From Candidatus Cybelea septentrionalis (GTDB taxonomy: Bacteria > Vulcanimicrobiota > Vulcanimicrobiia > Vulcanimicrobiales > Vulcanimicrobiaceae), in contig PMHJ01000010.1 in the NCBI GenBank assembly GCA_003158175.1, positions 58,224 through 119,013 on the forward strand: 60,790 bases of DNA. The letters run 5' to 3'. Under the pieces are notes generated by a model. That model saw nothing but the letters and a program-made list of their open reading frames with translations, was not told the DNA's origin and did no database searches. Of this stretch, positions 50,231-59,822 are shown piece after piece (position 1 is the stretch's first letter; each line of letters opens with the position of its first letter). Position numbers and translations under genes: made by a program.

Positions 50231-51724
50231 CTACTTGGAGCCGCCGCCGAGACGCTCTAGTGCTCGTATTGCGGCGTTCGAGCGCGGACTTGCTGCGAGT
50301 TCTGCCGCGAGCGCCGCTCGGGCCACGTTGGTATCTCCCATTTTCATCGCCAGCTCGGCTAGCGCCATGTGCGGCGAATAATAGTAGAGCGTCGGCATCT
50401 CTACGCCGCCGGCGAGCCAATCACCGCGCGTAGCATCGTGCGATGCTTTCGTTAACAACTGCAGGGCTTGAGTATCGTCGTGCTGGTCGAGTGCAATCTG
50501 CGCCTGGACCGTGAGGCGCATGGCGTCTTCGTTCGCTAATCGCGAAGGAAGCGCCACCGGCGCGGCCGGCATCTCGGCGAGCGTGGCTTGCGCCTTCAAT
50601 ATGTCGCCAAGCTTTGCAAACGCGAGCGCTCGGGCAAATGCATTTGTAGGATCGGTGCCCTTCACGTAAGGCACGTCGAGGACGCCTTGCCACTCCCCCG
50701 CGGCGAGTAGCGCCCGGGCGAGCAGCGACGGAATGTCGGCACTCCGTGCGACGGCGACAGCGTCGTTCGCATGTCCGGTTTGGACCATTGCGTAAAGCAA
50801 GAACGCGACATTGTGGCCGTGATAATAGCGCGGCGCGCTATAGAATCCCGGATGGCAGCAGTCGAACGCGGCATAATCCATTGCCACCGAGCGCTGTCCG
50901 ACGTCGAGCGCTTCTTGGTACATGCCGAGGTCGAAAAATGTGTGGCCCGGCATGTGCGTTAGGTGCGAGTCCTCAGGCGGAAGGGCGAAAGCAGCGAGCT
51001 GGGTCGCCGCGGTGGCCGCCGCCTTGGACTGGCCCGCGATCTGCGCCGCGTGAATGTAGAAGTGCAGCAAGCCGACGTGCTTTGGAAACCTCGCAAGGCT
51101 CGACTGGAAGTAAGGCAGTAACGCGGCGACGGTTTTGATGTAAGCGCTCCGCTGCGATACCGACCAACCCTCACGATTTTCACCGAGATCTCCGACGGCG
51201 GCGTAAAGCGCGGCCTCGGCATAGAGCGCCGCTGCATCGGGGTCGTTGGGGTACGTGTCGGTAATGCGCTTTAATGCGTCACGGTAACTTGCGAGCAACG
51301 CCGTCGCCGAAGCTTTCGTCTTGTCGCTAAATCGTGCAGCTGCCGCGTCGATAAAAAGTTGATCCTCTTCGGAGGCATTGCCTTCGAGTGTTTTTGCGCG
51401 CACGATCGCAAGACGCGCCTGAGTGTTCCGGTCGTCAGTCGGCGAAACGTTCAGGTTCGGCGCGTTGCTCAGCGCGATGCCCCACCATGCCATGGCCATC
51501 TTCGGATCGAGGTCCGCGGCCGTATAGAATTCGTGGTTGGCGGCCTCCGGGTTGTATGCATAATAATCCATCAGCCCCCGGTCGAATGCGGCCTGCGCCG
51601 CCGCGTTCGAAGAAACGGCGTGATGGACGATTGGCACGGGTCGCGGCGCGTCGGTCGCGACCGGCTGAGCAATAGCCGCCAACGGCGTGCAGAGAAAAGT
51701 GGCAAATAACAGGGCAGTCTTCAT
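50231..51724 (-). CDS. Secreted TPR-repeat protein, His-rich
   Basis: The protein has 497 residues with a signal peptide (1-19, LLFATFLCTPLAAIA-QP). Helical repeat pairs with TPR-like spacing run along the whole length, including AQAAFDRGLMDYYAYNPEAA. Conserved His groups (HFYIHAAQ, HLTHMPGHTFFDLG, YYHGHN) might bind metal. Homologues with this motif set are common and uncharacterised. Probably periplasmic or exported. Confidence 0.78.
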   Translation of the reverse strand: MKTALLFATFLCTPLAAIAQPVATDAPRPVPIVHHAVSSNAAAQAAFDRGLMDYYAYNPEAANHEFYTAADLDPKMAMAWWGIALSNAPNLNVSPTDDRNTQARLAIVRAKTLEGNASEEDQLFIDAAAARFSDKTKASATALLASYRDALKRITDTYPNDPDAAALYAEAALYAAVGDLGENREGWSVSQRSAYIKTVAALLPYFQSSLARFPKHVGLLHFYIHAAQIAGQSKAAATAATQLAAFALPPEDSHLTHMPGHTFFDLGMYQEALDVGQRSVAMDYAAFDCCHPGFYSAPRYYHGHNVAFLLYAMVQTGHANDAVAVARSADIPSLLARALLAAGEWQGVLDVPYVKGTDPTNAFARALAFAKLGDILKAQATLAEMPAAPVALPSRLANEDAMRLTVQAQIALDQHDDTQALQLLTKASHDATRGDWLAGGVEMPTLYYYSPHMALAELAMKMGDTNVARAALAAELAASPRSNAAIRALERLGGGSK

Positions 51725-51977
51725 ATATCAGATCCTTTGAACGGTTCGCTCCGCTTTCGGGGGGGACTGAGGAAATCCGGCTGCGTGCAGATTCGCGGTA
51801 GATATATCGCTGGAATTCTCCGCTAATCGCGGCCTTTGAGTCGCCCGCGGAAAAAAGGCTTGGTGGCGTGGCGCCGTTTCGCGAGGCGGACGGGGCAAAG
51901 GGCCCGAATGCGCGCACCAATGGCTGTCGTTTCTCGCTCGGTCGTCGCCATGAGCCCAGCCGGATTCGCCATCTGCG

Positions 51978-52712
51978 ATGTTTGATGCCGGCTGGCAGTT
52001 ATGGTCCGTCTTCCTAGTTGCCGTGATCGTCGTTTATGCGTTATTAGAAGGTCCGGAGCCTTGGGCACGCTTTGCCGATCGATTCGCGGTTCGCCCTGGT
52101 GCGATGACCGCCGATGCAAAGCGCAAGGAAAGAACCGAGCGCCTCAAGACGCAGTACCCCAACTTCACAGACGATAGCGTAAGCTCGCTACTCCTTTCGG
52201 AAGCAAAGGAATTTGTAAAGAGTAAGGTCGACGGGATCAGAGCCCTTGAAGGCAGGGCCACTGCGCAGATCGGTTTGATTGGAGCCGGGATTGCCTTGTT
52301 GTCATTCGTCGCGCCGAAGATTGTCGGGAGCGCGCAACTTACGCCATGGTTCGGGATTGCTCTAGCCTTACTGTTTGCTTCAATTCTAGCAAACGCAATC
52401 TGTCTGTGGCCAGCGCGGCATCGCCCCCCTTCAGTGGAAGTGTACAACTCGCTTGAAACGTGCGAAGTTGGCTCGCTCAAGGCTCCTATAATGCTGGAAT
52501 TGACTGAAGGCTTTCTGGTCTACAATCGAAAGCTCCAGGTGATAAGTGTCAAAAAGGGCCGATGGCAGGGCCTAGGGACCGTCCTTCTCATCGTTGGCGT
52601 ATTGGCATTGCTGCTCAACTACTATTCTAGTGCAGGCGGTGGACAGAGCTCGACGGTGAATCCGAACTGCTCGCCGATCGGTTTGACTTTGCCCTGCAAG
52701 AAAGGAATATAG
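51978..52712 (+). CDS. Four-helix membrane protein of unknown function
   Basis: The protein has 244 residues. One helix is at the N-terminus (WSVFLVAVIVVYALL), then a long charged soluble stretch (about 45-90). A pair of helices follows (IGLIGAGIALLSFV and FGIALALLFASILANAICLW), then a last helix (GTVLLIVGVLALLLNYY). The layout resembles 4TM/SLATT-type effector or sensor membrane proteins, but I see no decisive motif. Confidence 0.6.
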   Translation: MFDAGWQLWSVFLVAVIVVYALLEGPEPWARFADRFAVRPGAMTADAKRKERTERLKTQYPNFTDDSVSSLLLSEAKEFVKSKVDGIRALEGRATAQIGLIGAGIALLSFVAPKIVGSAQLTPWFGIALALLFASILANAICLWPARHRPPSVEVYNSLETCEVGSLKAPIMLELTEGFLVYNRKLQVISVKKGRWQGLGTVLLIVGVLALLLNYYSSAGGGQSSTVNPNCSPIGLTLPCKKGI

Positions 52713-52831
52713 AGTAGCATGACGCGTTGCAGGCTGGTCCCTACTCCAGCGGACTTCGAAGAAGACCTCGACAACGCTCCGCCCTCCTATTAGCCATTTG
52801 GCTGAGGTTTGCCGTTTTGAAAGGACTCTTC

Positions 52832-54139
52832 ATGAAACGGTCTTACGGTCTCGTCGTAACACTCCTTAGTGGAGCGTTCGTAGCCGCGTGCGGAGGCAAC
52901 AATGGCCTGTCTTCCCCAACGCCGACGTCAGTAGTGCCCCTGCGCGATTCCGGCGCGGAAAAGATCCTCTATAGCTTCCAAGGCGGTACTGGGGACGGTG
53001 CGAATCCGAACTACGGGGACCTAATCGACATAAAGGGAGTGCTGTATGGCAATACGTATGCTGGAGGCGCCAGCGGCTCGGCCTGCCCACCGACGAATTT
53101 CAGCGCGTTGGGATGTGGAACCACTTACCGTGTAAATCCATCGTCCGGCGCGGAAAGCGTCCTTTACAGTTTCGACGTGAGCCCCCAGGGCGCACACCCC
53201 TGGTCGGGGTTGATCGGCGTGAACGGCACGTTCTACGGTACGACGTTCGATGGTGGCACGGGGACCAATTGCTCCAACCCCGACGGCCTCTCCGGGTGCG
53301 GAACGGTCTTCGAGGTAAGCACGCGCGGTTCGGGACAGACCCTCTACAGCTTCCAAGGCAACGGCGACGGTCAATTCCCGCAGGGGAGCCTAATCGCCGT
53401 GAACGGAGCACTATACGGCAGTACGAATACCGGGGGCGCGAACGGCAACGGAAGCATCTTTGAGATAAGCACTTCCGGCGCGAAGAGTATCGTCTACAGC
53501 TTCAAAGGCAGCCCGGACGGCGCGAATCCGGAAGCGCCGCTTGTCAACGTGAAGGGCGAGCTCTACAGCACCACGGGCAGCGGTGGCACGGGCTGCCTAG
53601 GCGCTATTCCGCCGGGATGCGGAACCATCTTTAAGGTAAGCACGTCGGGTACCGAAGAGGTCGTCCACCGCTTCAAAGGCAGTCCGGACGGCGACGGAGC
53701 CGAAGGTGCTGGAGCGGCCATGATTGACTTGAACGGAACGCTCTACGGCACCACGCCGTTCGGCGGTGCCTCTTCATGCAAGGGCGCCGGCAGCGGTTTC
53801 TCCGGCTGCGGGACCGTCTTCAAGGTGAGCTCGTTGGGCAAGGAGCAAGTCGTGTATAGCTTCAAGGGCCGCACGGACGGCGAGCAGCCGTTGGCGGGCT
53901 TAACAGATCTGCATGGGACGCTCTACGGAACGACGCAGGTCGGCGGCGCGCATGGGTACGGGACAATCTTCAACGTAAATCCGTCCACCGGCGCGGAGCG
54001 CGTGCTCTACAGTTTCAAAAAGCCCCCAGACGGCGAAGACCCGCAGGCGGGTCTGCTCGTCGTTAACGGCGTGCTTTACGGCACGACTCATGGCGGCGGT
54101 ACAGCCGGCAACGGAACCGTCTTTACGTTTACACCGTAA
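52832..54139 (+). CDS. GloVer-repeat lipoprotein
   Basis: The protein has 435 residues from the ATG at 52832 (AAAGGA 7 bases upstream). The lipoprotein signal ends VAA-C20. Seven repeats of 40-60 residues follow the scheme LYSF.G..DG..P..GLI...G.LYGTT..GG....GCGT.F.V, the choice-of-anchor tandem repeat named GloVer. Probably a surface beta-propeller. The repeats are strong at DNA level too, which favours recombination between units. Confidence 0.85.
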   Translation: MKRSYGLVVTLLSGAFVAACGGNNGLSSPTPTSVVPLRDSGAEKILYSFQGGTGDGANPNYGDLIDIKGVLYGNTYAGGASGSACPPTNFSALGCGTTYRVNPSSGAESVLYSFDVSPQGAHPWSGLIGVNGTFYGTTFDGGTGTNCSNPDGLSGCGTVFEVSTRGSGQTLYSFQGNGDGQFPQGSLIAVNGALYGSTNTGGANGNGSIFEISTSGAKSIVYSFKGSPDGANPEAPLVNVKGELYSTTGSGGTGCLGAIPPGCGTIFKVSTSGTEEVVHRFKGSPDGDGAEGAGAAMIDLNGTLYGTTPFGGASSCKGAGSGFSGCGTVFKVSSLGKEQVVYSFKGRTDGEQPLAGLTDLHGTLYGTTQVGGAHGYGTIFNVNPSTGAERVLYSFKKPPDGEDPQAGLLVVNGVLYGTTHGGGTAGNGTVFTFTP

Positions 54140-54147
54140 CTATTCGC

Positions 54148-55128
54148 TTACTCGGAATCGAAAGGAGCGAGCACGAAGCGATCGCGAGCGCCTGCGGCGA
54201 CGCGTTCGTAGGCTTTAATCGCGCCGTCCAGCGGCACGACGCGGTCGATTGGAGGCGCCTCGATCGCTCCTGACTCGAATGCCGGCAGCATCGCCGCGAG
54301 GCGCAGGGCGGACGCACTTGCGTCGAGTTTCCGGCTGTCGGCCCCAATGATTCGGCTTTCGTTGTGATAGAAATCGCGCAAATCGAATTCGACGCGCGCG
54401 CCACCCGTGGCGCTGATCTCTATCAAACGTCCGCGATGCGCGAGACTCTTGAGCGCTGCCTCGAACGTGACGCCGCCGACTGCATCGAAAATAACGTTTG
54501 CACCAGAACCGCCGGTCGCCTCACGCACGGAGTCCGTGAGGTGTTCGTTGGAAGGAACGAAGTTGTCGATCGAGCGTTCTGCGGGCGATGCCGGTGCAGG
54601 CGCGAGCACGTCGATGCCGACGATCCTGGACGCCCCGCGCCATCGCGCGAGTTGGGCTACCGCCGTGCCTACGCCTCCACCGACGCCAACGATCGCCACG
54701 CTTTCACCCGGCTGCAACTCCGCGTACTCGATGAGACCTAACCAGGCAACGACCGATGTGACCCCGATGCTAGCCGCTTGGGCCGCGTCGAAACGAGTCG
54801 GTTTGAGTGTAAGAGCCGAGACCGGAAGGACGAGCCGTTCGGCGTGGCTGCCGTCGACGGTGAAACCGAGATCGCCGCCGGTTCCGAAGACCTCGCGCCC
54901 GGCCCACTCCGCCGGACCACGTTCGACCACACCGGCGAAGTCACGGCCCGGAGTCCGCGGGAGAGTTGTACCTTCCATCGCGCCCGCGACGTTCTTGACG
55001 TCGCTCGGATTAATCGACGCAGCGGTCACGCGGATGACGGCATATCCATCGCTCGCGATCGGATTGGGGACGTCAGCCAAATGTAGGACCGACGGTGCGC
55101 CGAAGACGTCAAAACGCAGAGCTCGCAT
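54148..55128 (-). CDS. NADP-dependent quinone oxidoreductase (zinc-free MDR)
   Basis: The protein has 326 residues from the ATG at 55128. MDR fold without the zinc cysteines, GROES part first (INPSDVKNVAGAM, TPGRDFAGVV). The nucleotide motif is VGVGGGVGTAVAQLA. It resembles quinone reductase/zeta-crystallin enzymes that reduce quinones or enones with NADPH. It is convergent with the GloVer gene, 8 bases apart. Confidence 0.86.
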   Translation of the reverse strand: MRALRFDVFGAPSVLHLADVPNPIASDGYAVIRVTAASINPSDVKNVAGAMEGTTLPRTPGRDFAGVVERGPAEWAGREVFGTGGDLGFTVDGSHAERLVLPVSALTLKPTRFDAAQAASIGVTSVVAWLGLIEYAELQPGESVAIVGVGGGVGTAVAQLARWRGASRIVGIDVLAPAPASPAERSIDNFVPSNEHLTDSVREATGGSGANVIFDAVGGVTFEAALKSLAHRGRLIEISATGGARVEFDLRDFYHNESRIIGADSRKLDASASALRLAAMLPAFESGAIEAPPIDRVVPLDGAIKAYERVAAGARDRFVLAPFDSE

Positions 55129-55306
55129 TTTACCCCATTCTTCATTTAAGCGCGAAAGTTGAAGACCAGCCCCAGAGAGTCCCGGCACGACCTAAATGAA
55201 GCATCCGTGAGCGTAGTGGGGTCGGCGCTGCTCGCCAGCTCCTCGGCGACCGGCACCACGACAACGATGGGTTACATTTCGAAGCCGCGGTGAACTCCGC
55301 CCTTCA

Positions 55307-55804
55307 CTATGACGCCTTCGTTGCTTTAAACTTCCAGCGGCTGGCTCCGCTACCGCTTTTGACCGATGAGTGACCTTCTCCGTCGAGGCTCGTTCCGGTT
55401 ACCTGTGCATGCACGTTAACGCTATTGTCGTAGCCGGCGAGCCATACCGCAGAAAAGCGAAGCAGCGCACCCTGCGGCGATTGCTTAACCTTCCCAACGA
55501 AGTACGTGTTGCGCCGATTGTCGTGGCCTCGGATATCGAAGGGGCCCGTGATTTCGAATCGCTTCTGCCGAATTACAATTCGCAAATGGCCCTTCACTGT
55601 CTGGCCATCTCGGGTTTCGATGTACCAACCACGATACGTACCCGTAACGTTCGGCGGCGTCTCGTAACCCGCAGATGCTTCGAGCTGAGTAGCGCCCTGC
55701 GGCAACGCGCTGCTGACGGTGTTCTGCGCTCCGCCGCATCCGGCGAGAACGGCAACGCTCGACGCAGCGCCTAAAGCGCAGCGTAAAGACCTAAGAATGC
55801 CCAT
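55307..55804 (-). CDS. Small lipoprotein of unknown function
   Basis: The protein has 165 residues and AAGGAG upstream. The signal ends VLAG-C23 with GGAQN after it, a style shared with the lipoprotein at 43349. The mature part is beta-rich (GTYRGWYIETRDGQTVKGHL, FEITGPFDIRGHDNRRN), perhaps a lipocalin-like small barrel. No family recognised. Confidence 0.65.
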   Translation of the reverse strand: MGILRSLRCALGAASSVAVLAGCGGAQNTVSSALPQGATQLEASAGYETPPNVTGTYRGWYIETRDGQTVKGHLRIVIRQKRFEITGPFDIRGHDNRRNTYFVGKVKQSPQGALLRFSAVWLAGYDNSVNVHAQVTGTSLDGEGHSSVKSGSGASRWKFKATKAS

Positions 55805-55917
55805 ATGCTCTTCTCCTTCGCGCTAGGGCTAAAGGGTGGAATCTTCGCCGGCGTTCCCGGCCCGCAACGCTCTTCGCTATCTCCTCGTGCGTCATCCCCT
55901 CTCGACGACTCGCTGGT

Positions 55918-58671
55918 TTAAGTCTCGGAGTCAACGAGGCCGCCTAGCTGACGGCGCGACGTCAAGTCGAAGCGATCGAAAATCGCGGCGATGTGCGTCT
56001 CGACCGTACGTTCGCCGATTGAAAGCAGCTCGGCAATTTCGCGGTTGCTCTTGCCTTCGATAGCCAGTCGGGCCACCTCGCTTTCGCGGGGTGTCAATCT
56101 ATCGGCTCCGGCGCGGTGCCGGGCGCGCCGTCGGGCTTCAGCCAAGCGGCGCGCGTGGCGCAGGTAGCCATGCTTCTCGTAAAGCTTGAGGGCTTCGGCG
56201 GAGCGTCCCGCGATTTCTAAGGCTTGCGCCTCTTCCCAACGCCAGCCGATTTTCTTAAAGCGCTCGGCCGCATCGCGCGCGAGAACTTTTGCAGCTCGAA
56301 CGTTTCCGGTCTGGCGCGCGACGCGCGCGTCAAAGAGCGCGAGGTGCGCGCGCGCGACTGCGTGATCGGAATCGCGAGCGGCGCGATCGAGAAGCGCCCG
56401 CGCTTGCACGACTTCGTCCGCGTCGCTACTCGTTGCCAGCTGATCGAGCAACCATAACGCGGCGTTTACCCCGCGGATCTGCGAAAGCGCCCGCGAACGC
56501 AGCACCGCGGCCCGATCCTGCTTGCCGGTTGCATCGTAGTACGCGGCTACGCTGCCGGCCAATGGACCGATGCTGTCGGTTTGCCCCGAGGCGAAGGCGC
56601 GCTCGATGACGTCGAGTGTAGCGTAGCCCTCGGCTTGCTCGTCATCGTCGCGTAAGTAGGCGAGACGCAGGCCAAGACTCGCGGCGGCCGTCTCCGCCAC
56701 TACGCCGCCACTGATTTCGAGGCTGCGCTCGAGCGCGCGGCGCGCGGCTTCGAGATCTCCCGTCAACAGACTAACAAAAGCCAAGGCTCTCGTGACAATT
56801 GCTGCCGCTCTTCCGAGATGCTCTCGCTCGACGAGATCTATCGCCTCGCAATAGGCGGCCATCGCTGCATCGGTCCGTCCGCCGAAGAAAGCAAAACGAG
56901 CGTAGTTACTCAACGTGATACTCAGCCGTTCTGCGTTGCCTATCCGGCGGGCGAGTCGTACCGCCTCGAGACTGTCCCCGATAGCCACGACGAGCTGTCC
57001 GGCCGTCGCTCGCACGTCGGCGCGCACGCCGTAGAACAACTGGCGCTCCTCAAGCGAGTGCTCACCGCCCACCGACTCGGCCACGACAAGTTCCGCGAGT
57101 GCAGCGTCACGGTGACCTTGTTGCGCCTCGAGGAGAGCGATCGCCACGTGAGCACCGTAACGGAGTTCGGGGTTATCGTGCTCCGTCAGGAGTGCCATCG
57201 CCATTTGAGCGATGGCGACGCCTTCTTCTTGTCGACCGGCGTCGCCATATCGGCGCGCGACGAAGAGCGCTAGGGCGATAGCGGGCGCGTATTCGCCGTC
57301 GCGCACATAAGTCTCGACCGCGCATTTACCCCACGCACAAGCGTCGGTGAGCTCTCCATTGATCGACAGGGCGCGCGAGAGCTTCTCGCACAGCGTCGCG
57401 TACCGCTTTCGACTATTGCCGCTACACGTATCGACGGCATGCCGGTATGCCACCTCGGCATCACGGTAGGCATTGCGCGCGGCTGCCACGTCGCCCGCAA
57501 TTTCGTACGCAGCCGTCGCGTGCTCGCGATCCCCTGCGGCGCTCCAGTGGTATGCACGCTGAGCGGCATCACCCTCATCGCGTTCTAGATACTCAGCGAT
57601 TTCAGCGTGGATCGCTTGCGCCTGAGCCGTCAGAAGCTCGCGATAGAGTATCTCCCGAGTGATTGCGTGCCGGAACGCAAACTGAGCGGGAGCATCGCGC
57701 ATTTCTTCGATTAATTGCGCGCGGCGCGCGCGAGCGAGCACGTCGCCGAGTTGGACCACGGAAAGACTCGTCGACTGCGCCAGCAGCTCGGCCCCGAACG
57801 TTCTTCCGATGACGGATGCGTAGAGTAAGACGCGCTGCGCGTCCTCAGAAAGCTGCTCGAAGCGCGTCAATACTCCGGCCCGGATGCTCAGCGGCGCGCT
57901 ATCGACGACGAGGCCACTCTCTTCGAGGACCACGCTGTGCACCAGCTCTTCGGCGAAGTACGGCTTCCCTTCGGCCAGCGCACAGACACGCCCGATCGCC
58001 GCGGCATCGGCTGCAACGTTGCCAGGCCATAGGTTCACCACCAGGCGCCGCATCTCGTCGTCGGGTAGCGGCGCGACCGTGACGGTCGCCGCGCCATCGT
58101 GGCGCAGCTTCTCGACCGCCTCCAGACGTACGCGATCGCGCTCCAAATTGTCGGAGCGTACGCTGGCCAACACGAGCACGCGCGCTTTGTTTAGCCTGCG
58201 CGCGAGAAATGCCAGGAACTCCAGCGACGCAAAGTCAGCCCATTGAAGGTCGTCGAGGGACATGATAATCGGCGACACTCTGGCGAATGTTCTCAACGCT
58301 TCGGCTGCCGCGACGAAAGATTGATACTTTGCAGCCTCGGCGCTTGCCGGCAGCGACGCAGACGGCCCGCATTCGAAAGGAATGGCCAATCCGAGCGCCG
58401 CGAAGACCTCGTAAAGCGGCGTAAACGGCGGGCAGAAGTACTCGAAGCAGCTGGCGGTGGCGACGCGTGCGCCCGCCTCGGCTGCGAGCATCGCAAACTC
58501 GTCGAGCAAGCGAGTCTTCCCGACGCCCGCTTCGCCCCAAATCAGACCTAGGCCACCAGCTTCTTGGCACGTGCGGCCGTACAGAGCACGGAGCTGCTGG
58601 AGCTCAGCGCTCCGGCCAACCAGCGAACTCCGCGCTCGGGTTGAGGCTCCTCCGTACACTCCACGATGCAC
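55918..58671 (-). CDS. LuxR-family regulator with AAA ATPase and TPR region (MalT-like)
   Basis: The protein has 917 residues. The STAND/AAA domain has Walker A GEAGVGKT at 46-53 and Walker B IIMSLDDLQWAD. The middle has TPR-like helices. The C-terminal LuxR HTH (about 850-910) reads LTPRESEVARLAIEGKSNRE, then IGERTVETHIAAIFDRF. Large ATP-binding LuxR proteins act as ligand-triggered activators. It is divergent from the methyltransferase gene, which may be a target. Confidence 0.9.
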   Translation of the reverse strand: MHRGVYGGASTRARSSLVGRSAELQQLRALYGRTCQEAGGLGLIWGEAGVGKTRLLDEFAMLAAEAGARVATASCFEYFCPPFTPLYEVFAALGLAIPFECGPSASLPASAEAAKYQSFVAAAEALRTFARVSPIIMSLDDLQWADFASLEFLAFLARRLNKARVLVLASVRSDNLERDRVRLEAVEKLRHDGAATVTVAPLPDDEMRRLVVNLWPGNVAADAAAIGRVCALAEGKPYFAEELVHSVVLEESGLVVDSAPLSIRAGVLTRFEQLSEDAQRVLLYASVIGRTFGAELLAQSTSLSVVQLGDVLARARRAQLIEEMRDAPAQFAFRHAITREILYRELLTAQAQAIHAEIAEYLERDEGDAAQRAYHWSAAGDREHATAAYEIAGDVAAARNAYRDAEVAYRHAVDTCSGNSRKRYATLCEKLSRALSINGELTDACAWGKCAVETYVRDGEYAPAIALALFVARRYGDAGRQEEGVAIAQMAMALLTEHDNPELRYGAHVAIALLEAQQGHRDAALAELVVAESVGGEHSLEERQLFYGVRADVRATAGQLVVAIGDSLEAVRLARRIGNAERLSITLSNYARFAFFGGRTDAAMAAYCEAIDLVEREHLGRAAAIVTRALAFVSLLTGDLEAARRALERSLEISGGVVAETAAASLGLRLAYLRDDDEQAEGYATLDVIERAFASGQTDSIGPLAGSVAAYYDATGKQDRAAVLRSRALSQIRGVNAALWLLDQLATSSDADEVVQARALLDRAARDSDHAVARAHLALFDARVARQTGNVRAAKVLARDAAERFKKIGWRWEEAQALEIAGRSAEALKLYEKHGYLRHARRLAEARRRARHRAGADRLTPRESEVARLAIEGKSNREIAELLSIGERTVETHIAAIFDRFDLTSRRQLGGLVDSET

Positions 58672-58732
58672 GCTCGTACCCCGCTAGGCTATGATGGCGC
58701 CTGCAGATTTCTTTCTTTATGGAGGACCAACC

Positions 58733-59806
58733 TTGACTACGACGGCAGCTCCCTTCGACCAGGCCAAATTTGAGGCCGCGCTGCACCGCCTGCTCAACGA
58801 CGTCGGCAGCGTGATCACCGCCGCATCGGTTATCACGGGCGACAAGCTCGGACTCTACAAAACCCTCGCGAGCGCGGGGCCTCTAACCTCAGAAGAGCTT
58901 GCGCGGCGAACCCAAACGCACGAACGGTACGTGCGCGAGTGGCTGGCGAATCAGGCTGCCGCGGGTTATCTGGCCTACGATCCGCAAACGCAGCGCTTCA
59001 CTCTCCCGGCCGAGCACGTCCCGTTCTTCGCCGACGACGACAGCGAAGTGAACATGTGCGGCATGTTTGGAATGGGACAACCACTCTTCGCCGATGAGCC
59101 GAAGATCACTGAAGCGTTCAAGACCGGCAAGGGTATCGGCTGGGAGGAGCACGACCCGCGGCTCTACGGACTGACGGACCGGATTTTCCGCAACGGCTAT
59201 GCTGCCCATCTCGTGCCGGACTGGATTCCCGCGCTGGAAGGCGCAGAGGCGAAGCTTCGCACCGGCGCAAGCGTCGCGGACGTCGGCTGCGGCCACGGTT
59301 CCTCGACGATCCAGATGGCTAAGGCCTATCCGATGTCGCGCTTCGTTGGCTACGACTACCACCTGCCGTCGATCGAAGCGGCCCGCGAGGCCGCAGCGAA
59401 GGCGGCCGTGGCCGATCGCGTTCGATTCGAGGTCGCCGCAGCCAACGCTCTGCCCGAAAAGGGTTTCGATCTCATCTGCTGTTTCGATTGCGTTCACGAC
59501 ATGGGCGATCCAGTCGGCGCGCTTGCGCACATTCGCTCCCGGCTCAAGCCCAACGGCACGTTCATGATGGTAGAACCTTACGCGGGGGACACGCTCGAAT
59601 CGAATATTACACCCGTCGGCCGCCTCTTTTACGGCGCCTCGACCATGCTCTGCACGCCGGCATCGCTCGCGCAGGAGGTAGGCCTGGCGTTAGGCGCGCA
59701 GGCCGGGGAGGCCCGCACACGCGACGTGGCACAGCAAGCCGGATTTTCGCAGTTCCGCCGCGCGACGGAGACGCCATTCAATCTCGTCTACGAGGCGAGA
59801 CCGTAA
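58733..59806 (+). CDS. SAM-dependent methyltransferase, Rv2258c-like
   Basis: The protein has 357 residues from a TTG at 58733, which has GGAGGA 7 bases upstream. A longer form from the ATG at 58691 is possible. The N-terminal winged-helix part (GDKLGLYKTLASAGPLTSEE, ERYVREWLANQAAAGYL) precedes a Rossmann methyltransferase with SAM motif VADVGCGHGSST. This matches the mycobacterial Rv2258c group. Small-molecule methylation is likely, substrate unknown. Confidence 0.86.
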   Translation: MTTTAAPFDQAKFEAALHRLLNDVGSVITAASVITGDKLGLYKTLASAGPLTSEELARRTQTHERYVREWLANQAAAGYLAYDPQTQRFTLPAEHVPFFADDDSEVNMCGMFGMGQPLFADEPKITEAFKTGKGIGWEEHDPRLYGLTDRIFRNGYAAHLVPDWIPALEGAEAKLRTGASVADVGCGHGSSTIQMAKAYPMSRFVGYDYHLPSIEAAREAAAKAAVADRVRFEVAAANALPEKGFDLICCFDCVHDMGDPVGALAHIRSRLKPNGTFMMVEPYAGDTLESNITPVGRLFYGASTMLCTPASLAQEVGLALGAQAGEARTRDVAQQAGFSQFRRATETPFNLVYEARP

Positions 59807-59822
59807 GACACGCTCGCTTTCG

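Noticed and set aside
54407-55162. 251-residue plus-strand ORF
   Set aside because: Antisense of the quinone oxidoreductase, low-complexity Ser/Arg/Pro composition.
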